Positions 48,076 through 58,200 are shown, counted from the stretch's first letter. The stretch: 64,000 nucleotides of DNA from CAWINY01 sp963837635 (GCA_963837635.1 CAWINY010000007.1:682001-746000); one strand, 5' to 3'. The notes: generated from the sequence alone by a model not told the origin. Program-made: numbers and translations.

Positions 48076-50502
48076 TCAGGCCACCGCAGAGGTTGACGGC
48101 AGCGGATCGCAAAGCGGAGAGCCCGCAAACAACGCCGCCAGCCTCTCCGCATTCGCGGCGAGATTGAACTCGCGCAGCACCCGGTCTCTCCCGGAGCGGC
48201 CCATACGGGCGCGCAGTTCCGGGTCGCGCGCCAGCCGTTCGAGCGCGTTGGCCAGCGCGATAGGATCGCGTGGTGCGACCAGAATGCCGGAGACGCCATT
48301 CTCGACCAGTTCAGGAATCCCCGACACGACCGTGGACACTACCGGCAGCGCGCAGGCCATCGCTTCCATCAAGGCGACAGGGATGCCGTCACGCAGGCCG
48401 TCGGGCAGAGGAACCGAGGCCAGCACTTTGACGTGCGCCTGATGCAGCATGCGCAGCACCACGCCTCGGGGTTGCGGCCCCAGAAACGTGAACGCGTCCT
48501 GCAGGCCTGCGTGGGCGATCTGCTCTACCAGTTGTGTCCTGCGTTCGCCGTCTCCAATGAAGTGGCAATGGAAGTCGATCCCGCGCTGGTGCAGCAGACG
48601 GCAAGCGTCCACCAGGTAGGCATGCCCTTTCATCTCCCAGAGCGAGGCCACGCATAGAATGCGGAGCGGTCCACTATCGGGAGCCATGGCCGGCGGCGCG
48701 AAATAGCCCGCGTCCACCCCGCAGTGGATCACGTGGATCTTCTCGCGGAGGTGTTCGCCACACTCCTGCGCCATGAACTCGCGATTGTGCTCGGAAATGG
48801 CAACCGCGAAGGCGGCCGCCGTGAGCTTTTCGCCCAGCATGGCACGGTCGCAGAACACGTCGTGCGCGTGCGCCGTAAAGCTGAATGGGATGCCGGTAAG
48901 GCGGTGCACAATCCATGCACTGAGAGCCGGGTGCGTGGCAAAATGCGCATGCACGTGGGTCACGCCGCTGCGCTCCATCTCGTAAGCGAAGGCCACGGAT
49001 TTCGGCAGGAACACCAGCGCGCCCAGCAACAATCGTGCGCTGCCGAAGTTGCCGCGCACGGCCTCGGCCACCAAGCCGAGGTAGCCACGTGGCTTGTGGC
49101 GCAGGTAATGCCAGTTGGCGCGCACAATGGCGGGTGAAAGGAAGGGCTGGAAATGGACGCTGTCGAGCAGGCGTTCCACATCGGGGTGGGAGACCGGCTG
49201 GCGCTCGCGCATCAGGGGATAGATTTCGACGGCATCGCCGCGCCGCCGGTGCTCCAGGATTTCGTAGAGAACAAAGGTCTCCGTAATCTTCGGAAACCTT
49301 GACATGATGTAGGCCACCTTAGTGCGTTGCGCGCGGAGCGGGAGGCGAATCGTGTGCGTCGCCTCCCAACGATCCCAGCGGTGGCCGAACAGCGTGAGCA
49401 ACTGCGCCCAAACCGCGGCCGCGTAAGTCAGGCAGAAATAGAAGGGGAGGGTGAGAATTGCCGGCAATGCCAGTCTGCGCACGACGGGTTGCGGAACCAA
49501 GGCGAGCGCCAGCGCCATGGCATAGAAGCCAGCTTGCAGCACGAATGCCGCCCAGTAAAAGCGCGAGGAGTGGGCCAGGGCAAGCGAGGAGAACAACATG
49601 GCCATGAGCGGCCATGGGATCATCCAGCGCACAACCTTGTGCGAAAACAACTGTAGGGAAGAAAAGCCAAAGCGCCACGGATTCAAGAGCTGACGCCCTT
49701 TCCAGACGCTGCGCATACCGAGCGCAATCACTCGCACCTTGCGCCGGAACTCGACTTTCGACGAAGGCGCCACCGACTCCATCACCAGCGCCCGCGGTTC
49801 GTAGACCATCCGGTAGCCGCCCGCCATGGCGCGGAACCAGATCGTAGCGTCGTCGGCTACGCCAGCGGGCACGGGCGAAAACAGACTCCGTCGAATTGCA
49901 TACAGCCCTCCGGTACATACCGTCAGGTTGCCCGCCGCGCTCTGCCACTCCCACAAAGCTTGGTCGAAGCTCCAGTAGGTGCGTTCGCCAAACTCTGCCG
50001 AGCTGCCGGTCCTGGCCGAAGCATAGAGCTGGTGGCCGGCCACTCCGCCGACCTGGGGATCGGCAAACGGCCGGACCAGCCGACGCAGTGCGTCGGGAGC
50101 AGACAGGGTATTGGCGTCGGAGAAGACGAGGATATCGCCCTCGGCGTAGGCGGCGGCGGCATTCAGTGCGGCAATCTTTCCTCCCCGCGGCAGGGCCAGC
50201 AGCCGGATGCCCTGCTGGGCATAGCGGGCGACGATCTCGTTCGTTCCGTCATCGGAGCCGTCCGAGGCTACCAGCACCGTAAGCCGGTGGCGGGGATAAT
50301 CCAATTCCAGGATGTTGTCCAGGCGGCTGCCGATCACCGCAGCTTCGTTGTAAGCTGCGATCAGCAAGGTCACATGAGGCGTGATGTCGGCGCACTGTGG
50401 CGGGTGCCGAAAGCAACGGCTGCGCACGAAGAGCAGCAGCGGAAAACCCGCGTAGGTGTAAAGGATGACCGCAACCGAAACCCAAAAGATAATGGTTAAC
50501 AT
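48076..50502 (-). CDS. GT2-GT4 fusion glycosyltransferase
   Basis: 808 residues. Residues ~1-385 are a processive-type GT2: membrane helix FWVSVAVILYTYAGFPLLLF, ITPHVTLLIAAYNEAAVI, ASDGSDDGT, FSDANTLSAPD, then Trp-rich QALWEWQSAAGN and C-terminal membrane helices (MIPWPLMAMLFSSLALAH, ILTLPFYFCLTYAAAVWA). Residues ~395-800 are a GT4: AYIMSRFPKITETFVLYEIL, HVHAHFATHPAL, VIHCGVDAGYF, ASVPLPDGLRDGIPVALMEA. Single frame, no break. It probably adds two sugars in sequence at the membrane. Last gene of the exopolysaccharide operon. Confidence 0.88.
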   Translation of the reverse strand: MLTIIFWVSVAVILYTYAGFPLLLFVRSRCFRHPPQCADITPHVTLLIAAYNEAAVIGSRLDNILELDYPRHRLTVLVASDGSDDGTNEIVARYAQQGIRLLALPRGGKIAALNAAAAYAEGDILVFSDANTLSAPDALRRLVRPFADPQVGGVAGHQLYASARTGSSAEFGERTYWSFDQALWEWQSAAGNLTVCTGGLYAIRRSLFSPVPAGVADDATIWFRAMAGGYRMVYEPRALVMESVAPSSKVEFRRKVRVIALGMRSVWKGRQLLNPWRFGFSSLQLFSHKVVRWMIPWPLMAMLFSSLALAHSSRFYWAAFVLQAGFYAMALALALVPQPVVRRLALPAILTLPFYFCLTYAAAVWAQLLTLFGHRWDRWEATHTIRLPLRAQRTKVAYIMSRFPKITETFVLYEILEHRRRGDAVEIYPLMRERQPVSHPDVERLLDSVHFQPFLSPAIVRANWHYLRHKPRGYLGLVAEAVRGNFGSARLLLGALVFLPKSVAFAYEMERSGVTHVHAHFATHPALSAWIVHRLTGIPFSFTAHAHDVFCDRAMLGEKLTAAAFAVAISEHNREFMAQECGEHLREKIHVIHCGVDAGYFAPPAMAPDSGPLRILCVASLWEMKGHAYLVDACRLLHQRGIDFHCHFIGDGERRTQLVEQIAHAGLQDAFTFLGPQPRGVVLRMLHQAHVKVLASVPLPDGLRDGIPVALMEAMACALPVVSTVVSGIPELVENGVSGILVAPRDPIALANALERLARDPELRARMGRSGRDRVLREFNLAANAERLAALFAGSPLCDPLPSTSAVA

Positions 50503-50618
50503 CTGCTGTTCTCTAATCGCACCAAACCGGAGTTTGGCGGTCCCCGCCGCCGAACCGAGCCGCGGGGCCTGATTTGTATCTCTCGGTTAGTATTCTGCCG
50601 GGGTGCTCGCCATGAGCA

Positions 50619-52205
50619 TCAGTAGAGGGACTCTGCACTCCGCTGCGTTGGCTGGGAGCAACGGTCGGCGGCAGCTAGACCCAAGGAGGCCTCTGGCGAG
50701 TGCTGCTCAAGGACATCCGGGCTGAACATCAGCGCCGCAGCCCCGGCAAGGCCCATCAGCAGCCAGTAATAGCGCGGGAAGGCCAAGTGAAGAAACAGAC
50801 TGGTGGTGAGAAAGGCCACAACCGCAAGCATCAAGCCCATGGCCATGTGCGCATACTCAGGCCGCCTTCCTATCCAATAGCGGCTGGCCCTGAACAGATT
50901 GCGCAGGGTGACAAAAGCCATCGCCATAAAGCAGGTGAAGCCGAGAATCCCGTTCTCGATCAACTGCTCTAAATAGGTGTTGTGGGGGGCCAAACCGCGC
51001 ACCCCGGCGCTGAACCCGACGCCGCGGACCTCAATGTATTCGCTGGCCTGCCCGAGACCGACTCCGAGTAACGGATGTTGCAAAAATACCTGCAGTCCGG
51101 TGTGCAAAATGCTGGAGCGCTCCCGGAGCGAGAAATCAGCAGCGGCCATGCCTTGCGACGAAAGCCCCGAAAGCGTGTTGATTCGATTGAAATAGCCGGG
51201 GGTGGAGGCAATCACGACCGCGAGCACGGCGGCAAACAACAGAGCGTAACGCAAGCGAATGTATCGCAGGAAAAACAGACAAATGCCCACCACGATGACG
51301 GCGAGGGCCGCCCCCCTGGAGAAGCTCAGGACGATCCCAGCCATGATCGGAGCGCAGGCCGCCGCCGCCATCACGCGCACCCTTCTCGAAAGATGGGAGA
51401 ATGCAAGCACCAGCGCAAGCGGCAGCACCGCAACCAGCATCTGGCTATAGAAATTCGGATCGTTCACCGGGCCTAGCGCACGAACGTGTTTGCCCACTAG
51501 TCCGCGGCTTTCCGCCCCGAGATCGATTTCGTCACTACCAGCCAGCGCGGTCGAAGTGGTAGTACCCAGCGACTTCTGCAGCACCTTCGTGGCGGCAAAT
51601 CCCAGGTAATCGTTGCGGTAGCTCTTGGTTAAGTCCTGGTACCACGAAAGCGTCCCCAGCGTGCCAGCAACCAGCAACAGAACCCAGATCACCTTGCGGA
51701 GGACCTTGGGCGAGCGCACGGAATTGATGAGCAGGAAATAGAGCGTCATGCCCTCGAAGACGAACCTGATGATGGGCTTGATGGACCCGGCCGGGTACCT
51801 GGAAAACAATGCGGACACAACCAGGATTACCAGATAGACCAGCATCAGCCAGAGCACTCCATCGATGCGAATCCCTTCCCGTCGCAAGACGACAAAGTTA
51901 ATCGTCGGGAAGAACAACAGCAGGAAAAATCCCACGGCAAGCGGCGCCAGCGCCGGATGGCTGTGAACGGCGACGGCCGCGGCATTGGAATACATCACGA
52001 AAACGACCGCCAGGGTGGCGAAATCGGGGTTGGCCACCGCCACGCAAAAGAAGGCAAGGGCCAGCACTCCTACAATAACCGCCACGATTCCGAAGCGGTA
52101 CACGCTCAGGAAGCTCAAGAGCGCGAGAATCGTCGCTACCCCAACCTGGGGAGCCAGGCCGTGAACGCAATCCAAACCCGCTAACTTGTGGGAAGAAGTC
52201 GCCAT
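50619..52205 (-). CDS. O-antigen ligase/polymerase (Wzy/WaaL-like)
   Basis: 528 residues from ATG 52205, one base after the upstream stop. About ten to twelve hydrophobic helices, with a large loop around residues 215-270 (KSYRNDYLGFAATKVLQKSL) and the Wzy_C signature RSSILHTGLQVFLQHPLLGV, GLAPHNTYLEQLIENGILGF containing the conserved HNTYL histidine. It polymerises or ligates undecaprenyl-linked repeat units at the periplasmic face. Confidence 0.88.
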   Translation of the reverse strand: MATSSHKLAGLDCVHGLAPQVGVATILALLSFLSVYRFGIVAVIVGVLALAFFCVAVANPDFATLAVVFVMYSNAAAVAVHSHPALAPLAVGFFLLLFFPTINFVVLRREGIRIDGVLWLMLVYLVILVVSALFSRYPAGSIKPIIRFVFEGMTLYFLLINSVRSPKVLRKVIWVLLLVAGTLGTLSWYQDLTKSYRNDYLGFAATKVLQKSLGTTTSTALAGSDEIDLGAESRGLVGKHVRALGPVNDPNFYSQMLVAVLPLALVLAFSHLSRRVRVMAAAACAPIMAGIVLSFSRGAALAVIVVGICLFFLRYIRLRYALLFAAVLAVVIASTPGYFNRINTLSGLSSQGMAAADFSLRERSSILHTGLQVFLQHPLLGVGLGQASEYIEVRGVGFSAGVRGLAPHNTYLEQLIENGILGFTCFMAMAFVTLRNLFRASRYWIGRRPEYAHMAMGLMLAVVAFLTTSLFLHLAFPRYYWLLMGLAGAAALMFSPDVLEQHSPEASLGLAAADRCSQPTQRSAESLY

Positions 52206-52206
52206 A

Positions 52207-53292
52207 TTAGTCGCTCGCAGATCTGCCTTCCTGCTTTCCTGGGCGGAGGCAATCGCCCATGCCCAGCAACGCACGGGCTCGATGTTGCAGCGCAGTCAGC
52301 CCCCTCGCCGAGTGACGGCTCAAACTGCGCAGTTGCTTAATCGGCCAGGTGTAGAGCAAGCGCCCGCAGGCGACCCGCACCCCGAGCACGGCAGGCGAAA
52401 GCCGGTAGACGCCGACACGCGTAACGCTCATCGCCGTCTCTGGCAGGTGCCTTCGCTCCACGGCGAAAGCGTAACGGAACTCAATCCTGCGGCAGGTGTC
52501 GGCGATCGGGGCGGTAAAGACACCGTGTGGATAGGCAAAGACATCGCAGCTCTTTCCTGTGATCGCTTCCAGCCAGACTTTGTTCTCCATGATCTGACGC
52601 TCGACTTCTTCAGGAGTGCAACGCGTCAGGAAGGGGTGGTCGCACGTATGCCCGCCCACGGTGAAGAGCGGATCGTCAGCCAATTGGCGAATCTGTTCGG
52701 GCCTCATTCCCTCGCATTCGTCCCGAAGGACCGAGGGAGGCACGAACTCCTCCAGGCGAGGAGCCCCCGCGGCCAGGGCGGCATACATGGCCTGCGGACG
52801 GGGCGCCAGCGCCAGCAGCGCTCGCGTGGCCCTATCGGCTGTGGCAGCATGGTCCGGGGCGCCGAAGTTAATCCGACTCCCATTCAGCTTCAGTTCGCCC
52901 TGAAAGTAGCGCGCCAGCATTCGAAGGTGCGTAAACCACAAGTACTGGCCAGGACTGCAATGACGCGAACAAATAAAGAACACGGCGGCAACCTGATGGC
53001 GGCGAAGGATCGGTGCGACCACATCGGCATGGTTCCGCATGCCGTCGTCCAACGTCAGTAGTACCGGAGGACGGAGGAAGGAACCGTTCGTAGTGCCAAA
53101 GTCTTCTGCGCGAATAAAGGTGTAATGCCGCTTCAACAGCAAGAGGTGCGTTTCGAAGATGTCGGCATCCATCCCGCCCGCGGCTGCATGCCGCGGCACG
53201 CCGTGGTACAGCAGCACGGTGGGAGATCCTTTCAGAACGCCTTGCCACTCGGTTCGAGTCATAGCTACAAGCACTGCACCGTTCCGCTCCAT
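52207..53292 (-). CDS. Polysaccharide deacetylase (NodB-like, CE4)
   Basis: 361 residues from ATG 53292, which overlaps the flippase stop as TGATG, showing translational coupling. Motifs: VLLYHGVPRH, LLTLDDGMRNHADVVAPIL (metal/catalytic Asp), FTVGGHTCDHPFLTRCTPEE (His-x3-His metal ligands) and DVFAYPHGVF. No signal peptide, so it may act on cytoplasmic lipid-linked intermediates. It removes N-acetyl (or O-acetyl) groups from the glycan. Confidence 0.88.
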   Translation of the reverse strand: MERNGAVLVAMTRTEWQGVLKGSPTVLLYHGVPRHAAAGGMDADIFETHLLLLKRHYTFIRAEDFGTTNGSFLRPPVLLTLDDGMRNHADVVAPILRRHQVAAVFFICSRHCSPGQYLWFTHLRMLARYFQGELKLNGSRINFGAPDHAATADRATRALLALAPRPQAMYAALAAGAPRLEEFVPPSVLRDECEGMRPEQIRQLADDPLFTVGGHTCDHPFLTRCTPEEVERQIMENKVWLEAITGKSCDVFAYPHGVFTAPIADTCRRIEFRYAFAVERRHLPETAMSVTRVGVYRLSPAVLGVRVACGRLLYTWPIKQLRSLSRHSARGLTALQHRARALLGMGDCLRPGKQEGRSASD

Positions 53293-54863
53293 CAGGAGCA
53301 ACGCGCCCAAGCCACCAGACGCCCCACCAGGGGGATGCGGGAGGTTTCCGGGAATATCTCCGAAATATTGAGGTCCTTTCGCACGAGCAACACGACACAC
53401 CCAACGGTCAAAAACGCCAGGACTGCAGCCATCAACAGGTTCTGCTGCAGAAGGGAGCGCAGGGCCATCAACACGAGCACGGCGGCGGCGATGGGCGCAT
53501 AGAAGGCGAGAAACTTTCGCTCCAAAACATTGATGCCAAGTACGACCCCAAGCGCCACCTGCCGCAGCGCGGTGGAGACTATCAACATGGCCGCGGTGCC
53601 AATGGCAGCGCCCAGCGCTCCATAGCGCGGAATGAGCACCAAGTCGAGTACCACCCCCGCAATGGCCGCCGCCAGGTTGCAGGCGACGATGGCGCCGACC
53701 TTGTTCAGAGCCTTTAAGGTCAGGCCGTTGAATCCGAACACGACGTCGAAATAATACCCACAGCCAAGAATCGCCAGCAGCAGGCTGGCATCGGCGTAGC
53801 GCTGGCCGTATAGCAAGACGGTGAGCGGCCGGGAGAAGGCGAAGGTGGCGGCAAAAATCGGGAGCGACAGTACGGCCACCCAGGTTGCCGTGCGCCAGTA
53901 CAGGTGGCGAAGCCCGGCCTCGTTGCCGCTGGTGAACAGTCGTGCGGCTGCCGGCAAGTAGAGAAGGGCCGAAGTGACGGCCACCGTCTGGTTCATCGCC
54001 GCGGCTGGCAACACCACCCGATAGAAGGCCACCTCGCGCATGCCTTGGTAGTAGCCAAGCAAGAAGACGGCAACCGATTGAATCAGGATCGACAACACGT
54101 CCGAGGTCATCATGGGGACGGTAAACGAGAAAACCTCACGGATCGGAAGGTGGATGTCGTGCAGGTGAGCGTGCGCCAAAACTCCTTCATGATGGAGATG
54201 CCGGACCAGAACCCAGGTATAGACCGCCATTCCGGCGATCGTGGTGGCCAAATATCCGTAGGCAAGAAACAGCACGCCGGCGTGCAGGCCGATCAACAGC
54301 AACACGAGGAGCAGTCTCAACAGCGGAGAAACCAGGTGACGCCGGGCAAAAATGGCTCGCGCCCTGGCAAAGCTGGCAAACAATCCCATCAACAGCCCAT
54401 CCGCCGCCTCCAGCGGCACCATGAAGATGAGCACGAACAGAACTTTTAAAGAAGGCCCTTGCTGGTGGACGAGCGCGAGCACCTTGTCAGGCCAGGCAAA
54501 GAGGGCGACAATCACCGCCGCTCCCGAGAACAGGATGAAGCCGCAGCACAGCAGGATGGTTCCGAACACCCTCGGGTAGTCTCCACGCTGGTGGTAAATC
54601 GGAACAAACCGCGTCACAGCCTCGTGGAAACCCAGGTTGGAGACGCTCTGCCAAAAGAAAACCACCGCAAGCGCGTAGGCCCACGCACCGTAATCATTGG
54701 TGCCGAGGTAGCGCACGATCAGCACTTGGGCCAAGGTCGTCAGCCCGACCGAGATCACCCGTCCGGCTAACAGCAAACCTGAACCGCGGATCTGCTTTTG
54801 CGTAACAACCGAAGCTTCGCTACCGATTACTTCAGGGCCGTAATTTGTCGCAATTGTGTTCAC
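53292..54863 (-). CDS. Polysaccharide flippase (Wzx/MOP superfamily)
   Basis: 523 residues from GTG 54863 (GAGGACTGCTCG upstream; another GTG at 54887 is less well placed). Fourteen or so membrane helices with GSGLLLAGRVISVGLTTLAQ at helix 1, VRYLGTNDYGAWAYALAVVF, and YGALGAAIGTAAMLIVSTAL: typical MOP/Wzx exporter sequence. It flips lipid-linked repeat units across the inner membrane. Its upstream region is broken by the IS1595-family element 29 bases before the chosen start. Confidence 0.9.
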   Translation of the reverse strand: MNTIATNYGPEVIGSEASVVTQKQIRGSGLLLAGRVISVGLTTLAQVLIVRYLGTNDYGAWAYALAVVFFWQSVSNLGFHEAVTRFVPIYHQRGDYPRVFGTILLCCGFILFSGAAVIVALFAWPDKVLALVHQQGPSLKVLFVLIFMVPLEAADGLLMGLFASFARARAIFARRHLVSPLLRLLLVLLLIGLHAGVLFLAYGYLATTIAGMAVYTWVLVRHLHHEGVLAHAHLHDIHLPIREVFSFTVPMMTSDVLSILIQSVAVFLLGYYQGMREVAFYRVVLPAAAMNQTVAVTSALLYLPAAARLFTSGNEAGLRHLYWRTATWVAVLSLPIFAATFAFSRPLTVLLYGQRYADASLLLAILGCGYYFDVVFGFNGLTLKALNKVGAIVACNLAAAIAGVVLDLVLIPRYGALGAAIGTAAMLIVSTALRQVALGVVLGINVLERKFLAFYAPIAAAVLVLMALRSLLQQNLLMAAVLAFLTVGCVVLLVRKDLNISEIFPETSRIPLVGRLVAWARCS

Positions 54864-54899
54864 CGAGCAGTCCTCGACGCAAAACACCGATTAGTCGAA

Positions 54900-55929
54900 G
54901 ATGGGATATCTACTTCACTCAGGTAGACCCTATATATTGTGGTCGGTGCCGTCAGTCTGAGCGAAGCACTTCACCATCGACTTGTACGGCGCTGGTCCCA
55001 CGGCCACGGCTTGCTCGGCGAGACGCAGGAAGAGCTTCCCGCGACTGCGCGAGTTTCGTCGATTGAAACGAAAGGTGAACTCGTCCAGGTAGTAGTCCAG
55101 ATGCTCCCGGCTTACCGCACCTTGGTGCGTACCCAGCAGCCATCGCTTCAGCAGAGACGCCACCAGATGGACTCGAGGTAGCAACTCCGACGCCGATTCT
55201 TTTCGTCCCTTGAGAAGCGTGACGCGGTGACGATAGCCCTTCCGTTCCAGGGGATCGTATCCGATCCAGCCGTCAGTATGAACTACGCTGCCAGGTTCAA
55301 TGGCTTCCTCGATAAACGGCATCAGACTCTCGGCCGACGCATCGGGGACATGCCGCATGCGAATGCGTCCAATCCCCATTTCCATCTTCTTGCGCAGCAA
55401 TCACAATCAGCGCCTTACGTTCCGTTTGACGTCCCCGAACGCCCTCCTCTTCGCTGCCCCAGTACGTCTCGTCCACTTCCACCATCCCGGAGAGGCGATC
55501 CCGCCCCGGTCGCACCATGGCTCGCCGTAATTTATGCAGCCAAGTCCAGGCGGTGTCGTAGCTACCCAAGCCCAGCACCCGCTGGAGGCCGATAGCGCTG
55601 GCTCCGTTCTTCTGGCTGGTGACTGCCCACATCGCCCGAAACCAAACTGTCAGCGGTTTGCGTGTGTCTTGGAAGATTGTCCCGGCCGTCACCGAGCTCT
55701 GGTACCCGCAACCTGCACACTGCCGCAGCAGCCCACGCACCGGCCAGTCCTTCCGTCCCCCGCAACGCGGGCAACGAAAACCATCCGGCCATCGCAGCCG
55801 CACCAGATACTCCCGGCAGGCTGCCTCTGTGGAAAAACGCGCCTCGAATTCGGCCAGATTTCGGGGATAATCCTCCATGGCAGGTCATACTACATCTTGG
55901 GGTTACCTGAGTCAAGTAGATATCCCATC
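54900..55929 (-). mobile_element. IS1595-family insertion sequence
   Basis: 1030 bases. Ends GATGGGATATCTACTTCACT and (inverted) GATGGGATATCTACTTGACT, near-identical terminal inverted repeats of ~26 bases. Exact 8-base target duplication TAGTCGAA on both sides (54892-54899 and 55930-55937), as known for IS1595-type elements. It separates the flippase gene from its former upstream sequence. Confidence 0.92.
54930..55878 (-). pseudogene. IS1595-family transposase, frameshifted
   Basis: The 5' frame (55878 to ~55390) has zinc-ribbon FRCPRCGGRKDW, LLRQCAGCGYQSS and catalytic MVEVDETYWGS. The 3' frame (~55390 to 54930) has VVHTDGWIGYDPLERKGYRH, HLVASLLKRWLLGTHQGAVS and LDEFTFRFNRRNSRSRGKLF, typical of ISXO2-like transposases. 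The two meet near 55385-55392 (GATGGAAATGGG), where one extra base breaks the frame. The well-preserved ends suggest a recent insertion with a later single-base lesion or a sequencing error. Confidence 0.85.
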
Positions 55930-56019
55930 TAGTCGAAAACGACGATTACCTCGCTGGCCGCGGAGGGCCAGCGCAGCGTTGATCGGGTCGAGATCAACTC
56001 CAGGTCTGCAACCGTGAGG

Positions 56020-56883
56020 TCACATTCGCAAAATACCGGCGATAATCCGTTTCAAAGTGTTTTCCAGATACTTGCGCGCAATTAGCGCCTTTCCGCTAGG
56101 AATATCCTGCGACAAGAGATATCGATACAGAAAACATAGTTGTCTATAGCCCGCCCTCTTGTTGGCCGTGATCTGGGCGGGATGAATCCTTCGCTTTACC
56201 AGCTTTTCTGGAGTGAACTCAACATTACAAATTCTCGCGATCCGCAGCCAGAGTTCCAAGTCTTCGCCGAACGAAAACCGGTGTACGCGGATCTCCTCCA
56301 GAAAGAGGCCAGTCTTCTTCAGGATGCTTCGCCGGACAACCACCGACATCGTCGGAATGAAGTTGAACCCGAGCAGGGCGTTGTAAATCCGGCCGCGACG
56401 GAAATACTCCGCCTTCCGGTTCTCATACGAGATTTCCTTCCGCCTCCCCCCTTCTTCGCCGAACCATTCGGAATCCGAGTAGACCATTCCAACCTCTTCG
56501 TTGTTTGTCAGAATGGCAATCTGCTTCTCTAACTTCTGGGGCAACCAGACGTCATCGGCATCGACAAAGGCGACAAATTCCCCGATCGAGTTTCTTAGCG
56601 CCAGGTTTCTGGCTGCGGCAGGGCCTTGATTGGCTTGGTACAAATACTTGATTTTTCCTTGCCAAATATAAGGAGCGAGCACCTCTCGGGTGCTGTCTAC
56701 GGAGCCGTCGTCAACCACGACGATTTCCGTGCGGGAGTATGTCTGGTTGAACACCGACTGCAGGCACTCGTCTATGTGCTTCGCCGAGTTGTAGGCGGGG
56801 ATGATAACCGACACCAGGCCCGCGACCTCCTGCCGACCGAACGCCAGCTCATCAATGTCGGGAACCTTTATGCTTGACGCCAT
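56020..56883 (-). CDS. Glycosyltransferase family 2 (GT-A)
   Basis: 287 residues. GLVSVIIPAYNSAKHIDECL, VVVDDGSVDSTREVL, QGPAAARNLALRNSIGEFVA and FVDADDVWLPQKLEKQIAIL (DxD) are the GT-A donor and metal motifs; FSFGEDLELWLRIARICNV carries the ED catalytic-base region. It adds a sugar to the lipid-linked repeat unit. It stands alone between two IS elements, and its composition is somewhat more AT-rich than neighbours. ATG 56883. Confidence 0.9.
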   Translation of the reverse strand: MASSIKVPDIDELAFGRQEVAGLVSVIIPAYNSAKHIDECLQSVFNQTYSRTEIVVVDDGSVDSTREVLAPYIWQGKIKYLYQANQGPAAARNLALRNSIGEFVAFVDADDVWLPQKLEKQIAILTNNEEVGMVYSDSEWFGEEGGRRKEISYENRKAEYFRRGRIYNALLGFNFIPTMSVVVRRSILKKTGLFLEEIRVHRFSFGEDLELWLRIARICNVEFTPEKLVKRRIHPAQITANKRAGYRQLCFLYRYLLSQDIPSGKALIARKYLENTLKRIIAGILRM

Positions 56884-56964
56884 GATCTTTCGTCTTTCGC
56901 CAATCGGCGTATCAATCTACTTATTCTCGTTCGAGGGGTTCGGGGCTGTAGCGCGCATCTCTAG

Positions 56965-58133
56965 GGAAGCTCTCAACAACCAGGGCTTTTGAACCAGCGT
57001 GAGCTGGAGGGCAGATTCAGCCGCCTTTTGGATCGGTTTTCAGGTGAGGGTTTTGCGTTTGCTGTGCCCGAATGCGCCGTGCTGCGCCCCGAGCAACACT
57101 ACGCCGTCGTTGGGCACAGCAGTCTCTTGCGAACCATGAACAGATTCACCAGGGCGAAGGCGGTGAACAGCCGATTGGCATTCTTCGCCATGCCTCGGTA
57201 GCGTACCTTCACGAATCCGAATTTTAACTTCAGCACGCCAAATACATGCTCGACTTTCGAGCGCACCCGCGACTTCGTCCGGTTCTTGGCCCGCTCCACT
57301 TGGTCAATCCGGTTTTTGTAGCGATAGCGCTTGTTGGTGCAGTCCTTGGCACGCGGCGAGCATTCGTGAATTACCTCGCGCTGCCCGCGATAGGCTTGGT
57401 CGCCCCAGACGTGGGTCTCATCGCCATGCAACAGCTCTGGCAATACCGTCGAGTCGGACACGTTGGCCGCCGTGGCTACTGCGCTATGCACCAGCTTTGT
57501 CTTGCTGTCCACGCCCACATGCGCCTTCATCCCGAAATACCACTGCTTGCCTTTCCGGGTCTGGTGCATCTCCGGGTCGCGCTTCTGTTGCTGGTTCTTC
57601 GTCGAACTCGGGGCGTGAATGATGGTCGCGTCCACAATAGTACCCGTCGAAATGCGCACACCGCGCTGCTGCAAGTACAGGTTCACGGTCTCCAGAATCT
57701 CGCCCCCCAGTCGATGCTCTTCCAGCAAGTGGCGGAACTTGCACACCGTGGTCTCATCCGGCACCGGCTCGCTCCCCAAGTCGATTCCGGCAAACTGTCG
57801 TAGCACGGGCGAATCGTACAACGCCTCTTCCACCGCCGGGTCCGACAGGTTGAACCAGTGTTGGAGGAAGTAGATGCGCAGCATGCGCTCCAGTCCGACG
57901 GGACGACGCCCATTACCAGCCTTCGGATAATGAGGCTCGATCAGAGCGCAGAGTTCGCGCCACGGCACGACCTGCTCCATCTCTTCAAGAAACATCGCAC
58001 GCCGCGTCTTCTTTGTGTACCGCTCGAACCCAGTCGTCATCGCCAGTGTCTGCTGCCTCATCTGCTTTCAGAGTCTCTGGACTCAATCTACACATTGGCC
58101 CTGTGGAAAGCAGAGAACTTAATCAGAGATTCC
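56965..58133 (-). mobile_element. IS5-group insertion sequence (~1.17 kb)
   Basis: Ends GGAAGCTCTCAACAA (56965) and, inverted, GGAATCTCTGATTAA (58119-58133), flanked by CTAG and TTAG, which fit the YTAR 4-base target of IS5-group elements with one difference. It carries one intact transposase. Boundaries are inferred from these imperfect repeats. Confidence 0.7.
57099..58061 (-). CDS. IS5-family transposase
   Basis: 320 residues, uninterrupted. N-terminal KKTRRAMFLEEMEQVVPW, YPKAGNGRRPVGLERMLRIY and LQHWFNLSDPAVEEALYDS; DDE residues in GTIVDATIIHAPSSTKNQ, ETHVWGDQAYRGQREVIH and RSKVEHVFGVLKLKFGFVK. Full length, all catalytic residues present, so likely active. ATG 58061. Confidence 0.95.
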   Translation of the reverse strand: MRQQTLAMTTGFERYTKKTRRAMFLEEMEQVVPWRELCALIEPHYPKAGNGRRPVGLERMLRIYFLQHWFNLSDPAVEEALYDSPVLRQFAGIDLGSEPVPDETTVCKFRHLLEEHRLGGEILETVNLYLQQRGVRISTGTIVDATIIHAPSSTKNQQQKRDPEMHQTRKGKQWYFGMKAHVGVDSKTKLVHSAVATAANVSDSTVLPELLHGDETHVWGDQAYRGQREVIHECSPRAKDCTNKRYRYKNRIDQVERAKNRTKSRVRSKVEHVFGVLKLKFGFVKVRYRGMAKNANRLFTAFALVNLFMVRKRLLCPTTA

Positions 58134-58200
58134 TTAGAATGGAGCTGGAGGGGATGAAGAGAAGACACGCCGAAGCCGTACCGCGACACTGGTCATGGCG

